Of a DNA stretch of 64,000 bases, positions 1-11,984 are shown in pieces. The stretch lies in the NCBI GenBank assembly GCA_933228675.1, contig OW121744.1:24764640-24828639 (forward strand), written 5' to 3'. The position numbers and the translations under genes were made by a program. This DNA comes from Stomorhina lunata. Its lineage: Eukaryota > Arthropoda > Insecta > Diptera > Rhiniidae. The notes beneath the pieces were generated by a model that was given only the letters and a program-made list of their open reading frames with translations, was not told the origin of the DNA and made no database searches. The first letter of the stretch is position 1; the number at the start of each line of letters is the position of its first letter.

Positions 1-1504
1 GTTTTATGGTGAATCATCAGTTTTATGATAAGGCAGTTTAAGGATGACTCATGCAATTTTAGGACGAATTAACAGTTTTAGGAAGACTTAGTGGTTATGT
101 ATATTTTTACGTAGAATCTCCGTTGTTGTCTATCAATTCATAATTCATTAAAAGATTTTCCACGTTTTCGAGTGCCTTGTGGATTCCACATTATAAGGTT
201 TTTTTTTGGGATGTAACCTAACCATGTCAGTTTTCAACGTCGAATTTGTATTTTTTATGTGACAGTTGGAGTAGTTTACGTATATTTAAGTGTATGCCAA
301 CTTTTTTTAGCTGTTGAAAATGTCGTGTTGATATTGCTCTAAAGCTTTTCAGGATCCGTTAGGGCGAAACCCTTATTTATTGTAAATATTAAGAACATTA
401 CTTCAGTATAGCTAAGGGATTATTACTCATATTACAACCACAGCAAATTATATTTTTTGTATTATAATTTTATTATTTTTTCTTTCAGTTCTAGGTGAGA
501 TCATTGCGTTTACTTTGACAGATGATTTTTTCAGATTTTTGGGAAAAGTTTTTTTTATGTTATTGTGTTGTCTCATATATAATTGTGGATTTTTTCATTT
601 TTTTTATAGAAACACATATATTTTTTCAAATTCTTGCAATGAACTTTTCCCAAGTGCTTGATGACCTTTCCCCACCTTTCTGACAACTTTATGAATTCGC
701 GTTCATAAAATTTGTAGTCCTTTTCTACTACATGAAAAACAGTTACAAGTTCGATTTCCCAGAGTTGTCCTTCTTAAAAGTTTTGCTGTTTAAGGAGTTC
801 GCCAAGACCTGTACAAATGGTGGCCTGATGGTACAAAGTCAGGGCTATATGGTGGATACTTCAAACGTCCCCAGCCAAGCTCTATCAGTTTTTAGCAAGT
901 GGTCTAGCGTTGTCCGGGTAGAATATGGTACCTTTGCGAATGACCAATTTTTGCTGTGATAAATTTAACGTTTTTTTTTAATCTTGCGCAGTTACACGAC
1001 GATCCACCTCGATCACAATGCTTTGGTTTGATCATAATCAACTTCACTTCGCCGGCCTAAATGTGGCTCATATCTGAGTAAAAAATCCCACGTTGAAAAA
1101 ACTGGTCATATTTTAAAGGTATCATATTTTTTAAATACTTCATAAGACCAGAAGTGATTGTTGGAGGGAGCAACGTCTAGAGAATAAAGCGTGTGAGGTA
1201 GGACTTCCCATTTTAACGTTTCTAAGCATGTCTTGACCACTTTTGCAACATAAGGTCAAGAATTGTCATACTGTTAAATCCCTTTTTCATGTCTCTTAGT
1301 TATATTTTGGCTGTTTCAATGATCGTCTTTCAATGATCGCCTGTGATTGTTTCAGTCGGTTTTAACAATTTATTATCTGGCTTAGGCAGCTATTACTGCC
1401 AGGAGCCGAATACTTTTTGTCATCGGATCCTGGCAGTGATGGCGATCATTAATGAAACTAGTGAAAATGAGTATTAAAAGCATTCAGTTAATATTTGGAT
1501 GTTA
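1..1504. other. Non-genic spacer with a nested hairpin
   Basis: No supported gene. The 75-codon open frame at 732-959 has no recognisable domain and no splice context, so I do not call it. The one clear structure is a nested inverted repeat at about 1330-1454, described separately. The rest is AT-rich unique-looking DNA, possibly old transposon debris. Confidence 0.5.
1330..1454. repeat. Nested imperfect inverted repeat (hairpin)
   Basis: Left arm 1390-1408 (CTATTACTGCCAGGAGCCG) and right arm 1424-1442 (CGGATCCTGGCAGTGATGG) are complementary except for three positions and enclose a 15-base loop. An outer pair, AATGATCGCC near 1331 and GGCGATCATT at 1441-1450, extends the structure. It could be a worn foldback or MITE-type element. 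Nothing indicates an RNA gene. Confidence 0.55.
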
Positions 1505-3330
1505 AATTTTTGATAAAAATATTTTTCCATAGAAAAATGTTCGATAAAAAATGTTTATAAAAATAAAAAAAAATTGTCTATAGAAAATTTTTCGATAAAA
1601 ATATTTTTTTATAGAGAAATTGCTGATAAAAATATTTTTCTATAGAAAAATTTCGAGAAAAATATTTTTCTATAGAAACATTTTTGATAAAAATATTTTC
1701 TATAGAAAAATTTTCGATAAAAACACTTTTTGATAAAAACACTTTTCCATGGAAAAATTGTTTCTATAGAAAAATTTAGGATAAAAATATTTTTCTATTG
1801 AAAAATGTTTAATAAAAATATTTTTCTATAGATTTTCTGTAGAAATTTTCGATAAAAATATTTTCAAAAATTTTTCTATCGAAATATTTTCTATAGAAAA
1901 ATTTTTGAAAAAAAGAAATTCCTATAGAAAAATTTTTGGTAAAAATATTTTTCTATAGAAAAATTTTCGAAAAAAAAAAAAATTCTTTAGAAAATTTTTC
2001 TATAACAATATTTTTCTATAAAAAAATTTTTGATAAAAAATTTTCTCTAGAAAAATTTTTGATTAAAAAAATTCTCAGAAAAAATTTTGATAAAAAAAAT
2101 ATTTATACAGAAAACTTTTCTCTTCAAAAATTTAAATAAAAAAATTATAGAAACATTTTTGATAAAAAAACACTTTATATAGAGAACATTTCTGTAGAAA
2201 AATTTTTGACAAAAAAATTTTGTATAGAAAAATTTTTGACAAAAGAAATTTTGTATGGAAATATTTTTGACAAAAAAATTTTTTTTAGAAAAATTTTTGC
2301 TAAAAAAAAAATTAATAATAAAATTTTCTATAAAAAAAAAAATCTATAGAAAAATTTGTATTAAAAAAATTTTCTATAGAAATATTTTTTGACAAAAAAT
2401 TTTCTATAGAAATATTTTTTGTCAAAAATTTTTTTATAGAAATATTTTTTGTCAAAAAATTATTTTTTGACAAAAAATTTTCTATTGAAATATTTTTTGA
2501 CAAAAAATTTTCTATAGAAATATTTTTTGACAAAAAATTTTCTATAGAAATATTTTTTGACAAAAAATTTTCTATAGAAATATTTTTTGACAAAAAATTT
2601 TCTATAGAAATATTTTTTGACAAAAAATTTTCTATAGAAATATTTTTTGACAAAAAATTTTCTATAGAAATATTTTTTGACAAAAAATTTTCTATAGAAA
2701 TATTTTTTGACAAAAAATTTTCAATAGAAATATTTTTTGACAAAAAATTTTCTATAGAAATATTTTTTGACAAAAAATTTTCTATAGAAATATTTTTTGA
2801 CAAAAAATTTTCTATAGAAATATTTTTTGACAAAAAATTTTCTATAGAAATATTTTTTGACAAAAAATTTTCTATAGAAATATTTTTTGACAAAAAATTT
2901 TCTATAGAAATAAAAAAAATTTCTATAGAAATATTTTTTGACAAAAAATTTTCTATAGAAATATTTTTTGACAAAAAATTTTCTATAGAAATATTTTTTG
3001 ACAAAAAATTTTCTATAGAAATATTTTTTGGAAAAAAATTTTCTATAGAAATATTTTTTGACAAAAAATTTTGTATAGAAAATTTTTTTATTATTTTTTC
3101 TATACATATAATGTTTTTTTTTTTAATAAAACGATTTTCTATTGAAATATTTTTTGACAAAAAATTTTCTGTAGAAATATTTTATGACAAAAAATTTTCT
3201 ATAGAAATATTTTTTGACAAAAAATTTTGTATAGAAATATTTTTTGACAAAAAATTTTGTATAGAAAAATTTTTAATAAAAAAAATTTTCTATAGAAATA
3301 TTTTTTGACAAAAAATTTTCTATAGAAAAC
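1505..3330. repeat. Satellite array A, 30-bp unit
   Basis: Tandem array that is degenerate at the left (1505-2340) and almost perfect from about 2460 to 3080. The unit is exactly 30 bp, made of two 15-base near-palindromic halves, TTTTTTGACAAAAAA and TTTTCTATAGAAATA. Because 30 is a multiple of three, long stop-free frames arise (for example 2312-3160 on the minus strand, a ten-residue repeat). These are by-products of the array, not genes. One unit near 2905-2925 is altered, and the right end decays before 3330. Confidence 0.95.
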
Positions 3331-4910
3331 TAATAAATATTAAAAGAAAAAAAATAATAAAATTGTCCTAAGCCTTTCAAAAAAATTCTCAAATTTATTT
3401 GCATGAAAAATCCCCAACTATATATGAGATAATCCAATAATTTGAATTTAAAAGTAATTTTTTTTTTCATTTTATCGTCCTTTGAACACATTTTTTTTAC
3501 ATTTTGAAAAAAATTACAAAAAACTTTTTTGGAATAAATAAATTTGTTACCCGTTTAAAACCAGTACAAGTGGTGCTAATATTTTGACAGCAGCTGTATG
3601 TAGGAATTGGGGATAATCCAGTCCGAAGGTCAAAATTAACCGAAACGTATTAAACAACAATTTTTTTTTATTACAATAACAACAAATTGTAATAAACAAG
3701 AGTAATCTAGTGCAATACATTTAGTATATAATGAAAAATTGAATGATTTTAATTTAATTTTTATTAATAAATTTTTTTCTTTTTCTCTCTTCTTAATCAG
3801 ATACGGAAAATATAAGATTTGTGTTTGCAGCTGTTAAGGATACGATTCTCCAATCAAATCTTAAGGAATACAATTTGGTCTAAACGGGATTTAGGCAACC
3901 GAAGAACTAATTTTGTGATTTTATTAATTATGAATGAATTCCTTCTTTTTTTTCACTAAAAAAAAGAAAATAAGTCAAAAGAAATTTATTAAGAAATAAA
4001 TGAAAACAAAACAAAAAATATGATAAAACAAAAAAAAATATTTAAAACAAAATTTCTTAAAAACAATACATCAAAACCGAAATAATATTGAATATAATAA
4101 AAGAAAAACAAAAAATTATACTAATTTAATAATAAATAAATAAAAGAAAAAAACAACAACAACCATTTTATAACGCTAATTATAACAAATTATATACTTT
4201 ATATATAAAAAAGAAGAAAACAAAAAATAATTAAATTAAGAGGAAAAAATAAAATATTTCAATAAAAAAAATAATTGGGTCAAAATAAAAGAACTAAAAA
4301 AAGGAAACCAACAAAAAAAATCGAAGTGTAAAAATAAAAAATAAAAGGGGTTTTGAATATATAAAAAAAAGTCAAACCCTCGAAATTAATTTTTTTATAA
4401 AACCACATTTTTATGAAGATCTTGATGGGTGGTACTACTATGACTTATAATAAAAATAATTATAAAATTATATAAATATTTATATAAAAAAATTTAATTT
4501 AACAAAAAAATGGAAACAACAACAAAACACGCATACACATGGAAACACACAAAACAAAAACAACAACAACAACATTTATTATTTGTAAATGTATAACTAA
4601 TTTAATAAATAATAAAATAAATTTAAATAAATATTTAAAGAAAAAAACTATAAAATTGAAAGAAAACAATTCATAAATAAAACCCTACCACATACATTTA
4701 ATGTAAAATTTTATATAAAACAAAATTAAAATTAATAAATTGAATTGATTGAAAGAACTCTGACAGCCTTATGTATAATAACTTATTGGCCACAGCTTAA
4801 AGACTGCGTACAAAAAGCTAGAATGTCGCAGACTTTTTGAAAAATGTTTATCTCTAAGGAAATTTTAACATCTGTTATCTTTTAAAAAATCAACTCTGAA
4901 TATCAACAAT
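3331..4910. other. AT-rich spacer
   Basis: A-rich and T-rich unique-looking sequence with no coding potential. At 3680-3735 a short stretch resembles, in reverse orientation, the dispersed repeat seen at 20600, 22030 and 61370 (shared pieces TTGTAATAAA and GTGCAATACA). Nothing else can be supported. Confidence 0.5.
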
Positions 4911-5900
4911 GTCACTTAAATTCCTTTAATTCAACTCAAATTCACTAAATCATCATTTTCTTTTTCCTTCACAATAATATAAGTACAACCGAGGGTAATG
5001 TGGTATACCTTTTCTTATTGTGAATATGATCAATCTACATGCTAAATGTGTTGTGCATCCAGGAAGTCCATTTAAGAAAGAAACTAAACCCACAATTTCA
5101 GAAATATTTGAGAAAATATTTCAAAATTTTATAAAAAAAATACTTAATGAAATGTTCAGGTAATGTGGTACAACTCAAATTCCTTAAATTATCCCCGGTC
5201 ATGACTTTTCTTTTTCCTCCACAATAAAATAAGTTCAGTGTAAATACTTAATTGAGGTGCAACATGATATAGAGAAGGTATACCTTTTTCATTGTTTAGT
5301 TTTTGTCAGATTAAAATATGATAGATTCACATGCTAAATGTGTTGTGCATCCACGAATCCATCTCAGAAAAAAAAAATTAAACCCATAATTTCAAAAATA
5401 TTTGAAAAAATATTTCAAATTCTTATAAAAAATACTTTAAAACATGTACAGGTAATGTGGTACAACTCAAATTCCTCAAATCATCCCTGATTTTAACATT
5501 TTCTCTTTCCTCCACAATAAATCACCCACATGCTACATGTGTTGTGCATCCACGAATCCATTTGAGGAAAAAACTTAACCCACAATTGCAGAGATATTTG
5601 AGAAAATATTCCAAATTTTTATAAAAAATATTTTACAAAATGTACTGGTGGTACAACTCAAATTTCCTAAATCATCCCTGATAATGACATTTTCTTTTTC
5701 CTCCACAATAATAAAATAAGTTCAATTTAAAAACTTTATTGAAATATAACATGATATAGAGGAGGTGCGGGTAATGTGGTATACCTATTTGTTATTTGAT
5801 TGTCATACTACATGAGTTGAGCATCCTCGAATCAATCCGAGACAAATATTAAACCCAGAATTTTAGATATATTTAAAATCCTTATAAAAAAAATGCGCAG
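4911..5900. repeat. Tandem repeat, about 190-295 bp unit, four copies
   Basis: Four successive copies share the same series of blocks: GGTAATGTGGTACAACTCAA, then a TTTTTCCTCCACAATAA block, then ATGTGTTGTGCATCCACGAA, then an AATATTTGA-rich tail. Copies begin near 4920, 5160, 5452 and 5646. The third lacks an internal piece and is shorter. Divergence between copies looks moderate. No open frame runs through. Confidence 0.75.
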
Positions 5901-6036
5901 GTAATATGCCACACCGCAGGCATATTACCATATTACATTACCAGCTCCTAATATTTTATTGCAATTTCGATTTTTTATTGTCATTTTGTTAATCTCCTTA
6001 TTTCATCGTTTAGGTACTTCATAAAGCACCCCATTT

Positions 6037-6080
6037 TAGATGGATTTAGGGCAACTATGGATTTGCCCTATATCCATCTA
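6037..6080. repeat. Hairpin with 18-base stem
   Basis: TAGATGGATTTAGGGCAA at 6037-6054 is followed after an 8-base loop by TTGCCCTATATCCATCTA at 6063-6080, complementary except at one internal position. A related block (GCCCTATAG..., ACGGCCGCTG) recurs at 6875-6910, so related sequence flanks the 120-bp tandem repeats on both sides. Confidence 0.7.
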
Positions 6081-6229
6081 GAATGAGTAAAACTGTTACG
6101 GCCGCTGATGGCTTTGTTTCATTCTTCAATCTCCAAGGTATACCACAAAAACTGCACTTGAGTTTACTATAGATATTTGTATACATATTAAGTACCCTTT
6201 GTTGCTGCGGCATCAACTAAAAAAAATTT

Positions 6230-6815
6230 GAAGTAAAGACTTTAGAAACCTCCATCGAGTCTTGAGCAACAACTTTGCTAAAGATCATAGCATGATCAAA
6301 TGCACAATTTACGACTCAATTCATTTTTTATTAAATTTCAGTGGCGCCATCTGGTGAAAATTAGTCGCTCCATACAAAAAAGCTTTGTCGGCTCATGCAC
6401 AAAAACTTTGCTAAAGGTCATTGCATAGTTTACTATTCAATTAATTTTGAATAATTTTCAGTAGCGCCACCTGTTGAAAACCGCACTTAAAAATCGCCGT
6501 CGACTCATGAGCAACAACTTTGACGAAGATCATGCCATGATCAAATGCACAGTTTACGATTTAATTTATTATAAGTAATTTTCAGTGGCGCCACCTGTCG
6601 GAAATTGGTCATACCAACTTCGAAACCTTCGTCGGCTCATGCGCAACAACTTGCTTAAGATAGCATGATCAAATGCACATTTTAAGATTTATTTAAATTA
6701 AAGCAATTTTCAGTAACGCCACCTGTTGGAACTTGGTCATACCAATTTAGTAATGATCTTCGACTCATACGCAACAACTTTTCTTAAGTTCATAACATGA
6801 TCAAATGCAAATTTG
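6230..6815. repeat. Tandem repeat, 120-128 bp unit, about 4-5 copies
   Basis: The block CAGTGGCGCCACCTG or a close variant begins at about 6339, 6459, 6583 and 6711, giving periods of 120, 124 and 128 bp. Each copy also carries a CGACTCATGCGCAACAACTT block and an ATGATCAAATGCACA block. Less AT-rich than its surroundings. No coding frame is kept between copies. Confidence 0.8.
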
Positions 6816-8329
6816 CTGTATCTATTATCTGGATCATGATACAAGTTAAAGAACCCCAGGCAAGCATAGTTGCCCTATAGCCGTCAATGGGTTAAAACGG
6901 CCGCTGTTTTCGGTACCCTTGATAATATTTCGTTTGAAAAAAAATAAGGTTAAATGATCACACAGATTTTGTCATTAAAGTTTTAAAAAAGTTTTCTAAA
7001 TGTACATTTTCTTTCCAAACAAGAAAAGCGGGCCGAGTGTCTATGCTATCCTATATAAAAAGTTGACCAACATCTTTGGATGTTGGTCCTCAAAAAATCA
7101 TAACAAAAAACCCGGTTTCTCTAAAAGTGAAAGCAGTTGTCTACTATAGCATATTACTACTATAGCAGTTGTCTACTATAGCATATTTTAGAGGGAGTTG
7201 CTAGTGTAGTGACCAGATTACTTTTTCTTCTTCTGCTATCCTTGACTCCCAGTGGAACCTAGGGCCACACAAATTACTGGATCAAGCTATTCGGCCTAAT
7301 TTTTGTAGGTTAAAGGCGTTTAAGAGTCTTTGTTAAAAGTTATGAGTAAGCCCCTGAAAAGTGGTACATTAAGGTGTGGGTTCATAAGCTTCAAATACAA
7401 AGAGCTAATAAACAAAAGGCTAATCGGGAAGCCCATTCGAAAATAGCAGCTGCTCTTTATGGACCTGATGCCTCGAGAAATTTCAAAACCGCTTCAGATG
7501 TTAAAAGATCAAATACTTTACAAAATGTTCGAAAATTAAGCAAAATTGTTAAAAAAAATTAAGCAAAATTGTAAAAAAAAACTTAAACCAAATAATTTTT
7601 GATTAAAAACACTTGTTCTTTAAAGGATAACAGATATTTTTTAAACTTTTTCAACAAAAGTTAGAGCTTTATAATTCAACTCTTTCCAACTTTGAACCAA
7701 TTTTTCATTATACATAAGACTGTTTTAATTAAAAAAAAAAGAAGAAAAACAAAACCTTTCATACAAATAAAACAAATTTCAACTAAATTTAAATTAAAGT
7801 ATAAAAATAAATAACCTTTAATGAAAAAAAAAAAAAACTATGCATAAAAAAGGTATTTAAATTAAAAAAGAACTATCTCCTTTAATTTATAAGTTTAAAC
7901 TAATTATAAAAATATTTCAAAATAATATAACATCAAATACAAAAAACCCAAATGCCCCGCCCCTTCTCCCCCTACATTAGCAAACATCTCACAAAAAATG
8001 CAGCATTACAAATCGCCACCTTTTTTGTGCATATGTTTGCTAAATTAGAAACAATAAATTTTATTTAATATAAATAAAAAAAAAAGAAATGTCTTAATAT
8101 TATTATTATCTTACTCTATATACCTACCATATAATTACATAATCTAATTAATATTAATTAATAACCAGTAGAGAAATACTTTTAGTTTAATACTTATATA
8201 TTTTTTCAAAATTTTATTTTAACTTAATTTTTTTCAAATTTTTTTTACTAATTTATCAGCTGAGTTATTCAAATTCGACACAGTGTTCGGTCAGATCATC
8301 GGTCTTTTAATTTCATTGTAAATTTCCAA
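6816..8329. other. Spacer with a short local duplication
   Basis: Contains a direct repeat of about 23 bases (core GCAGTTGTCTACTATAGCAT) at 7133 and 7163, then unique-looking and AT-rich sequence. A 62-codon open frame at 7374-7562 (starting MWVHKLQIQR) is basic and of unknown origin. It has no detectable domain or splice context, so I leave it uncalled. Confidence 0.45.
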
Positions 8330-9720
8330 ACTTAAATTTCAAGCTTTTCAAAAATTGAGGGTAATAATACAACACCATAAATCGTTGGATTTGACAGATC
8401 AATCTCCAAACGCCATTTGAAAGCAGTTTTACATATTTTAAAATTGAAGTTACAACAGTAATAATTTCACTAGGAAATGTTTGTCGCTAATACCAAATAC
8501 CCATACAGAAATTGTCTAAATATCGCCAACATACATATGTATTTAAGCTTTAAACTAATATTATATCGCCATATACGCACAAGCAATTTCTCATTAAAAA
8601 TCGGCATAGAAGTTCAAGAGATATCGACAACAAAAAATCTTTAACATGTCAATCTGTAAAAACCATTCAAAAGTAGTTCTATTTTAAAATTTCTCTAGAA
8701 AATGTTTGTTTGCAAATATTGGTAGAGAAATTGCCGATATATCGCCAAAATAAGACAAACTTTAAATTAATTATATAACGCTCTTACAAATAAGCAATTT
8801 CTCATTAAAAATCGCTATAGCAGTTCAAGAGATATCGGCAACAAAAAATCTTTGGACTTGGCAAAATTGCAGACATATCGCCAACATAAGACAAACTTTA
8901 AACTTGTTATATATTGCTTTATATATACAAGAAATTCCTCATTAAAAATCGGTTCAGAAGTTCTAGAGATATCGCAATTTGAAGCAATTTTGAGAGATGT
9001 CGACGACAAAAAATCTTTGGATTTGACAGGTCAATCTCCAAACGTCATTAAAAAGTAATATTGAAAATTTAAGTTACAACACTAGCAATATCTCTTAAAA
9101 ATATTTGTCGCAAATATCGGTACAGAAATTGTCGAGATATCGCCAACATAAGATAAATTTGGAACTAATTATATATTGCCCTATACATACAAGCACTTTT
9201 TGATTAAAAATCGATGTAGTAGTTCAAGAGATATCGACAACAACAAAATCGTTGGATTTGGCAGGTCAATCGCCAAACACCGTTGGAAAGTAGTTTTACT
9301 TTTAAATCTAAGTTACAACCATAGCCATTTGTCTAGAAAATGTTTGTCGCAAATATCGGTACAGAAATTGTGGAGATATCGCCAGCATAAGAAAAACTTG
9401 AAACTTATAATATATATCGCCCTGTACGTGTGAGTAATTTCTCGATAAAATCGGTAAAGAATTTTAAAAGATATCGACAATTTTGGACATTATTATAATT
9501 AAAAATCGGCATAGAAATTCAAGAGATAGCGGCAACAAAAAATCGTTGGATTTGGCAGGTCAATCGCCAAACACCGTTTGAAAGCAGTTTTATTTTTAAA
9601 TCTAAGTTACAAAACTATCGGTAGAGAAATTGCCAAGATATCTCTAACATAAGACAAACTTTAAACTAATTATCTGATTAAAAATTTGTGGGGAAGTTCA
9701 AGAGATATCGACAATTTTAA
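8330..9720. repeat. Tandem repeat, about 215-265 bp unit, about six copies
   Basis: The block GATATCGCCAACATAAGACA or variants appears near 8521, 8735, 8871, 9136, 9376 and 9632. Between occurrences come a CAATTTCTCATTAAAAATCG block, a GTTCAAGAGATATCGACAAC block and a GTTGGATTTGGCAGGTCAAT block in the same order. One interval (8735 to 8871) is short, suggesting an internal deletion. Short open frames here are chance. Confidence 0.8.
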
Positions 9721-9779
9721 GCAACATTCAAGCTTATATGATATCATCATAAGCATGGAAGTTATTTAAAAAAGAATTT

Positions 9780-10990
9780 AGTTACTATAAATTGGAGTTA
9801 TCGCCAAAAATGTGTAATTTTTGCTAGACTAAAGATTATAGCTTTCTACTTTTTTGAGCTTAAAACCAAAAAAAATTTAGAAAAGTAAAGCTTTAAAATT
9901 ATGAGTTACTCTTATTCCAATCAGCATATTTTTAAATTTTAGACCTTCGGCATAATTTTCTTGAGGGACAAAGTTATATCTCGAAAACTAAAGCCAATTC
10001 GAAAATATTGTTATGGGGTTTAAAAAAAATTAAATATCTCGAAAACTAGGGACAGGGACTAGAGTAACAAAATTTTTGTTCATAATTCTTGGAAAAGTAG
10101 AGTTTGGGAAAAAAATTTAATATCTCGAAACTAGAAGCACAGTTAAAGGCTTAAATCGTAGAAAGTAGGAAAAAGCTTTTACGAAATAAACTGCTCAATA
10201 TCTCTCAAACTTTTGAGCGGTTCAAAAAATATTTTTTCAAAAACTTCAAGATAACATTAATCTAGCATTTTAGTTTTTCATCTTAAAAAAATACGACAAG
10301 CCATTTTTTAGTTGTTCCAACATAAGTCTTAGAAAAGCTGAGTTTTGTGGAAAGATGAAGTTAAAGTTATCAGGTACGTGATGGAAAACGATCGTTTTCA
10401 AATCGATCGATTTCAGACATATTTTTGAGATGGTTTTCGATTATTTTCCCAAAAAATTCAAACCAAATGAAAGATAAAACGTCAGTCAAAAGGATTAAAG
10501 CCGAAATTTTAATTTTTTTGGGGAAAATAACCGAAAATTAGTTAAAAAATATGTCTGAAATCAATCGATTTGAAAACGAAAAATGTTCATCACATATCTG
10601 TATATCTCGAAAACTAAAGAAAATTCGAAAACTTTGTTTTGAGTTTAAGAAAAAATTAAATATCTCAAAAACTAGGGACTAGAGTAACAAACTTTTTGTT
10701 CGTAATTCTTGAAAAAGTAGAGTTTGGGAAAAAATTTAATATCTCGAAAACTAGAGGCTAGAGTAACAATATTTTTTTAAATTTCCGAAAAATTGAGGGC
10801 AAATTAAAAAAATTATTGTAGAATTAAGGTTTTTCTTGTTAAGCGAATACGAGAAACCGTTTTTCAGTGTTGAAAAAGCTGAGTTTTCGGGAAAACCATA
10901 GGAATATTTTGAAAACTAAAGCCAATTCGAAAGTAGTGAAAAGGCTGACTTGGAAAAAAATTTATATCCCAAAAACTAGAGACTAGAATT
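9780..10990. repeat. Degenerate repeats with a TATCTCGAAAACTA motif
   Basis: The motif ATATCTCGAAAACTA recurs at irregular spacing with AAAGTAGAGTTTGGGAAA-type blocks. The region is old and diverged. It surrounds a small foldback element at 10378-10598. Confidence 0.6.
10378..10598. mobile_element. Foldback MITE-like element
   Basis: The left arm reads GTGATGGAAAACGATCGTTT and goes on through TTTCAGACATATTTTTGA and TTATTTTCCC. The right arm from about 10512 repeats this in reverse complement (GGGAAAATAA, AAAAATATGTCTGAAATC, ending near ATGTTCATCAC). Arms are about 85 bases with a short centre. No coding capacity, so it would be non-autonomous. Confidence 0.65.
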
Positions 10991-11984
10991 CAGCTGATAA
11001 AAGTTATCTTAAATTAATTTAACAAATCTTGAGCCGCAAAATTTAGTTATAAAATTACATTATTAAAAAAAAAAATAATTTAAATTTAATTTTTAAAATT
11101 TCTCTACTGGTTTATTAAAACCAAAAACCCCAACTTCTCAATCGTATAATAAATATATGTATGTATATTTTGTATTTTGAAAAAGAAAAACAAAATGTTA
11201 GTTAAAAAAAATAATTAAAACAAAATATTTAAACAAAAAACTATTGTAAAATGCTTTTAATTTTTTCCTTAATTTATACTAAAAAAAAAGAAAAATATTT
11301 AAACATTTTAGTTATACACACACAGATTTTGTTTTTTTGTTTTATATTCTTTTTGTAAATGTTTAAAAATAATTTTCTCTTGATATACAAATATTATAAA
11401 AACAAAAAATAATATTAATTATTATTATTAAAATTATCAAAATAATGTCTTATTTGTTTGTTTGTTTATTTCTATTTTAAAACAATTTTTGTTTTCAATT
11501 ATTGGAAAAAAAGAGAAAATATAAATTTGTGTCATATTTTTAAAGCTTTTTTTTTTTAAATTTATTTAAAAAACAAAATATGAAAGGAAAATGAAAAATA
11601 ATATAATTAATTTATATGCGCACATTCATACAACAAAAACAAGAAAAATGATAAATAAAGTGGAAAAAATAAAGAAAATAATAAATAAAAACAATTTTTG
11701 AATATTTTGTTTTATTATATAATTTTCATATGATTTCTTTTTATACTACTTTTCAAAACATATTTTTAGTTAGTTTGTGAGATATAGCCTTGCCTTTTGA
11801 CGAAACTGTACCAAGAAAATCCTCCGTTTAAGAATGGTTTGCTAGGTTCAAATGCTGCAAAATAAAAACCGAGGACGTTACGCATGGCTTGTTCACCAAA
11901 AACCCTTTAGTGTCTAATATAAAGGGTGTACAAAAAGGAGGTATAATTTTTTTTTATTAAGTAGTTTTAATTTTTATTTTAGAT
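10991..11984. other. AT-rich spacer with possible mariner remnant
   Basis: Mostly A/T-rich. At about 11795-11900 (+) one frame reads ETVPRKSSV, a stop, EWFARFKCCKIKTEDVTHG. This resembles the helix-turn-helix region of mariner-type transposases (the WFxRFKxGxxxxED pattern). It is interrupted and very short, so at most a fossil. Confidence 0.4.

Noticed and set aside
732..959. 75-codon open frame
   Set aside because: No recognisable domain, no splice sites that extend it, and no related sequence in the window. It could be transposon debris, but I cannot support a family.
2721..3107. 128-codon open frame rich in KKYFYRKFF
   Set aside because: Another frame of the same 30-bp satellite.
2312..3160. 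282-codon open frame on the minus strand with a ten-residue repeat (ISIENFLSKN-like)
   Set aside because: It is satellite array A read in frame. The 30-bp unit is a multiple of three, so stops are absent by construction; several frames are open at once and there is no gene context.
7374..7562. 62-codon basic open frame (MWVHKLQIQR start)
   Set aside because: Too short, lysine-rich at its end where it merges into A-rich sequence, and no recognised family. Left as unexplained.
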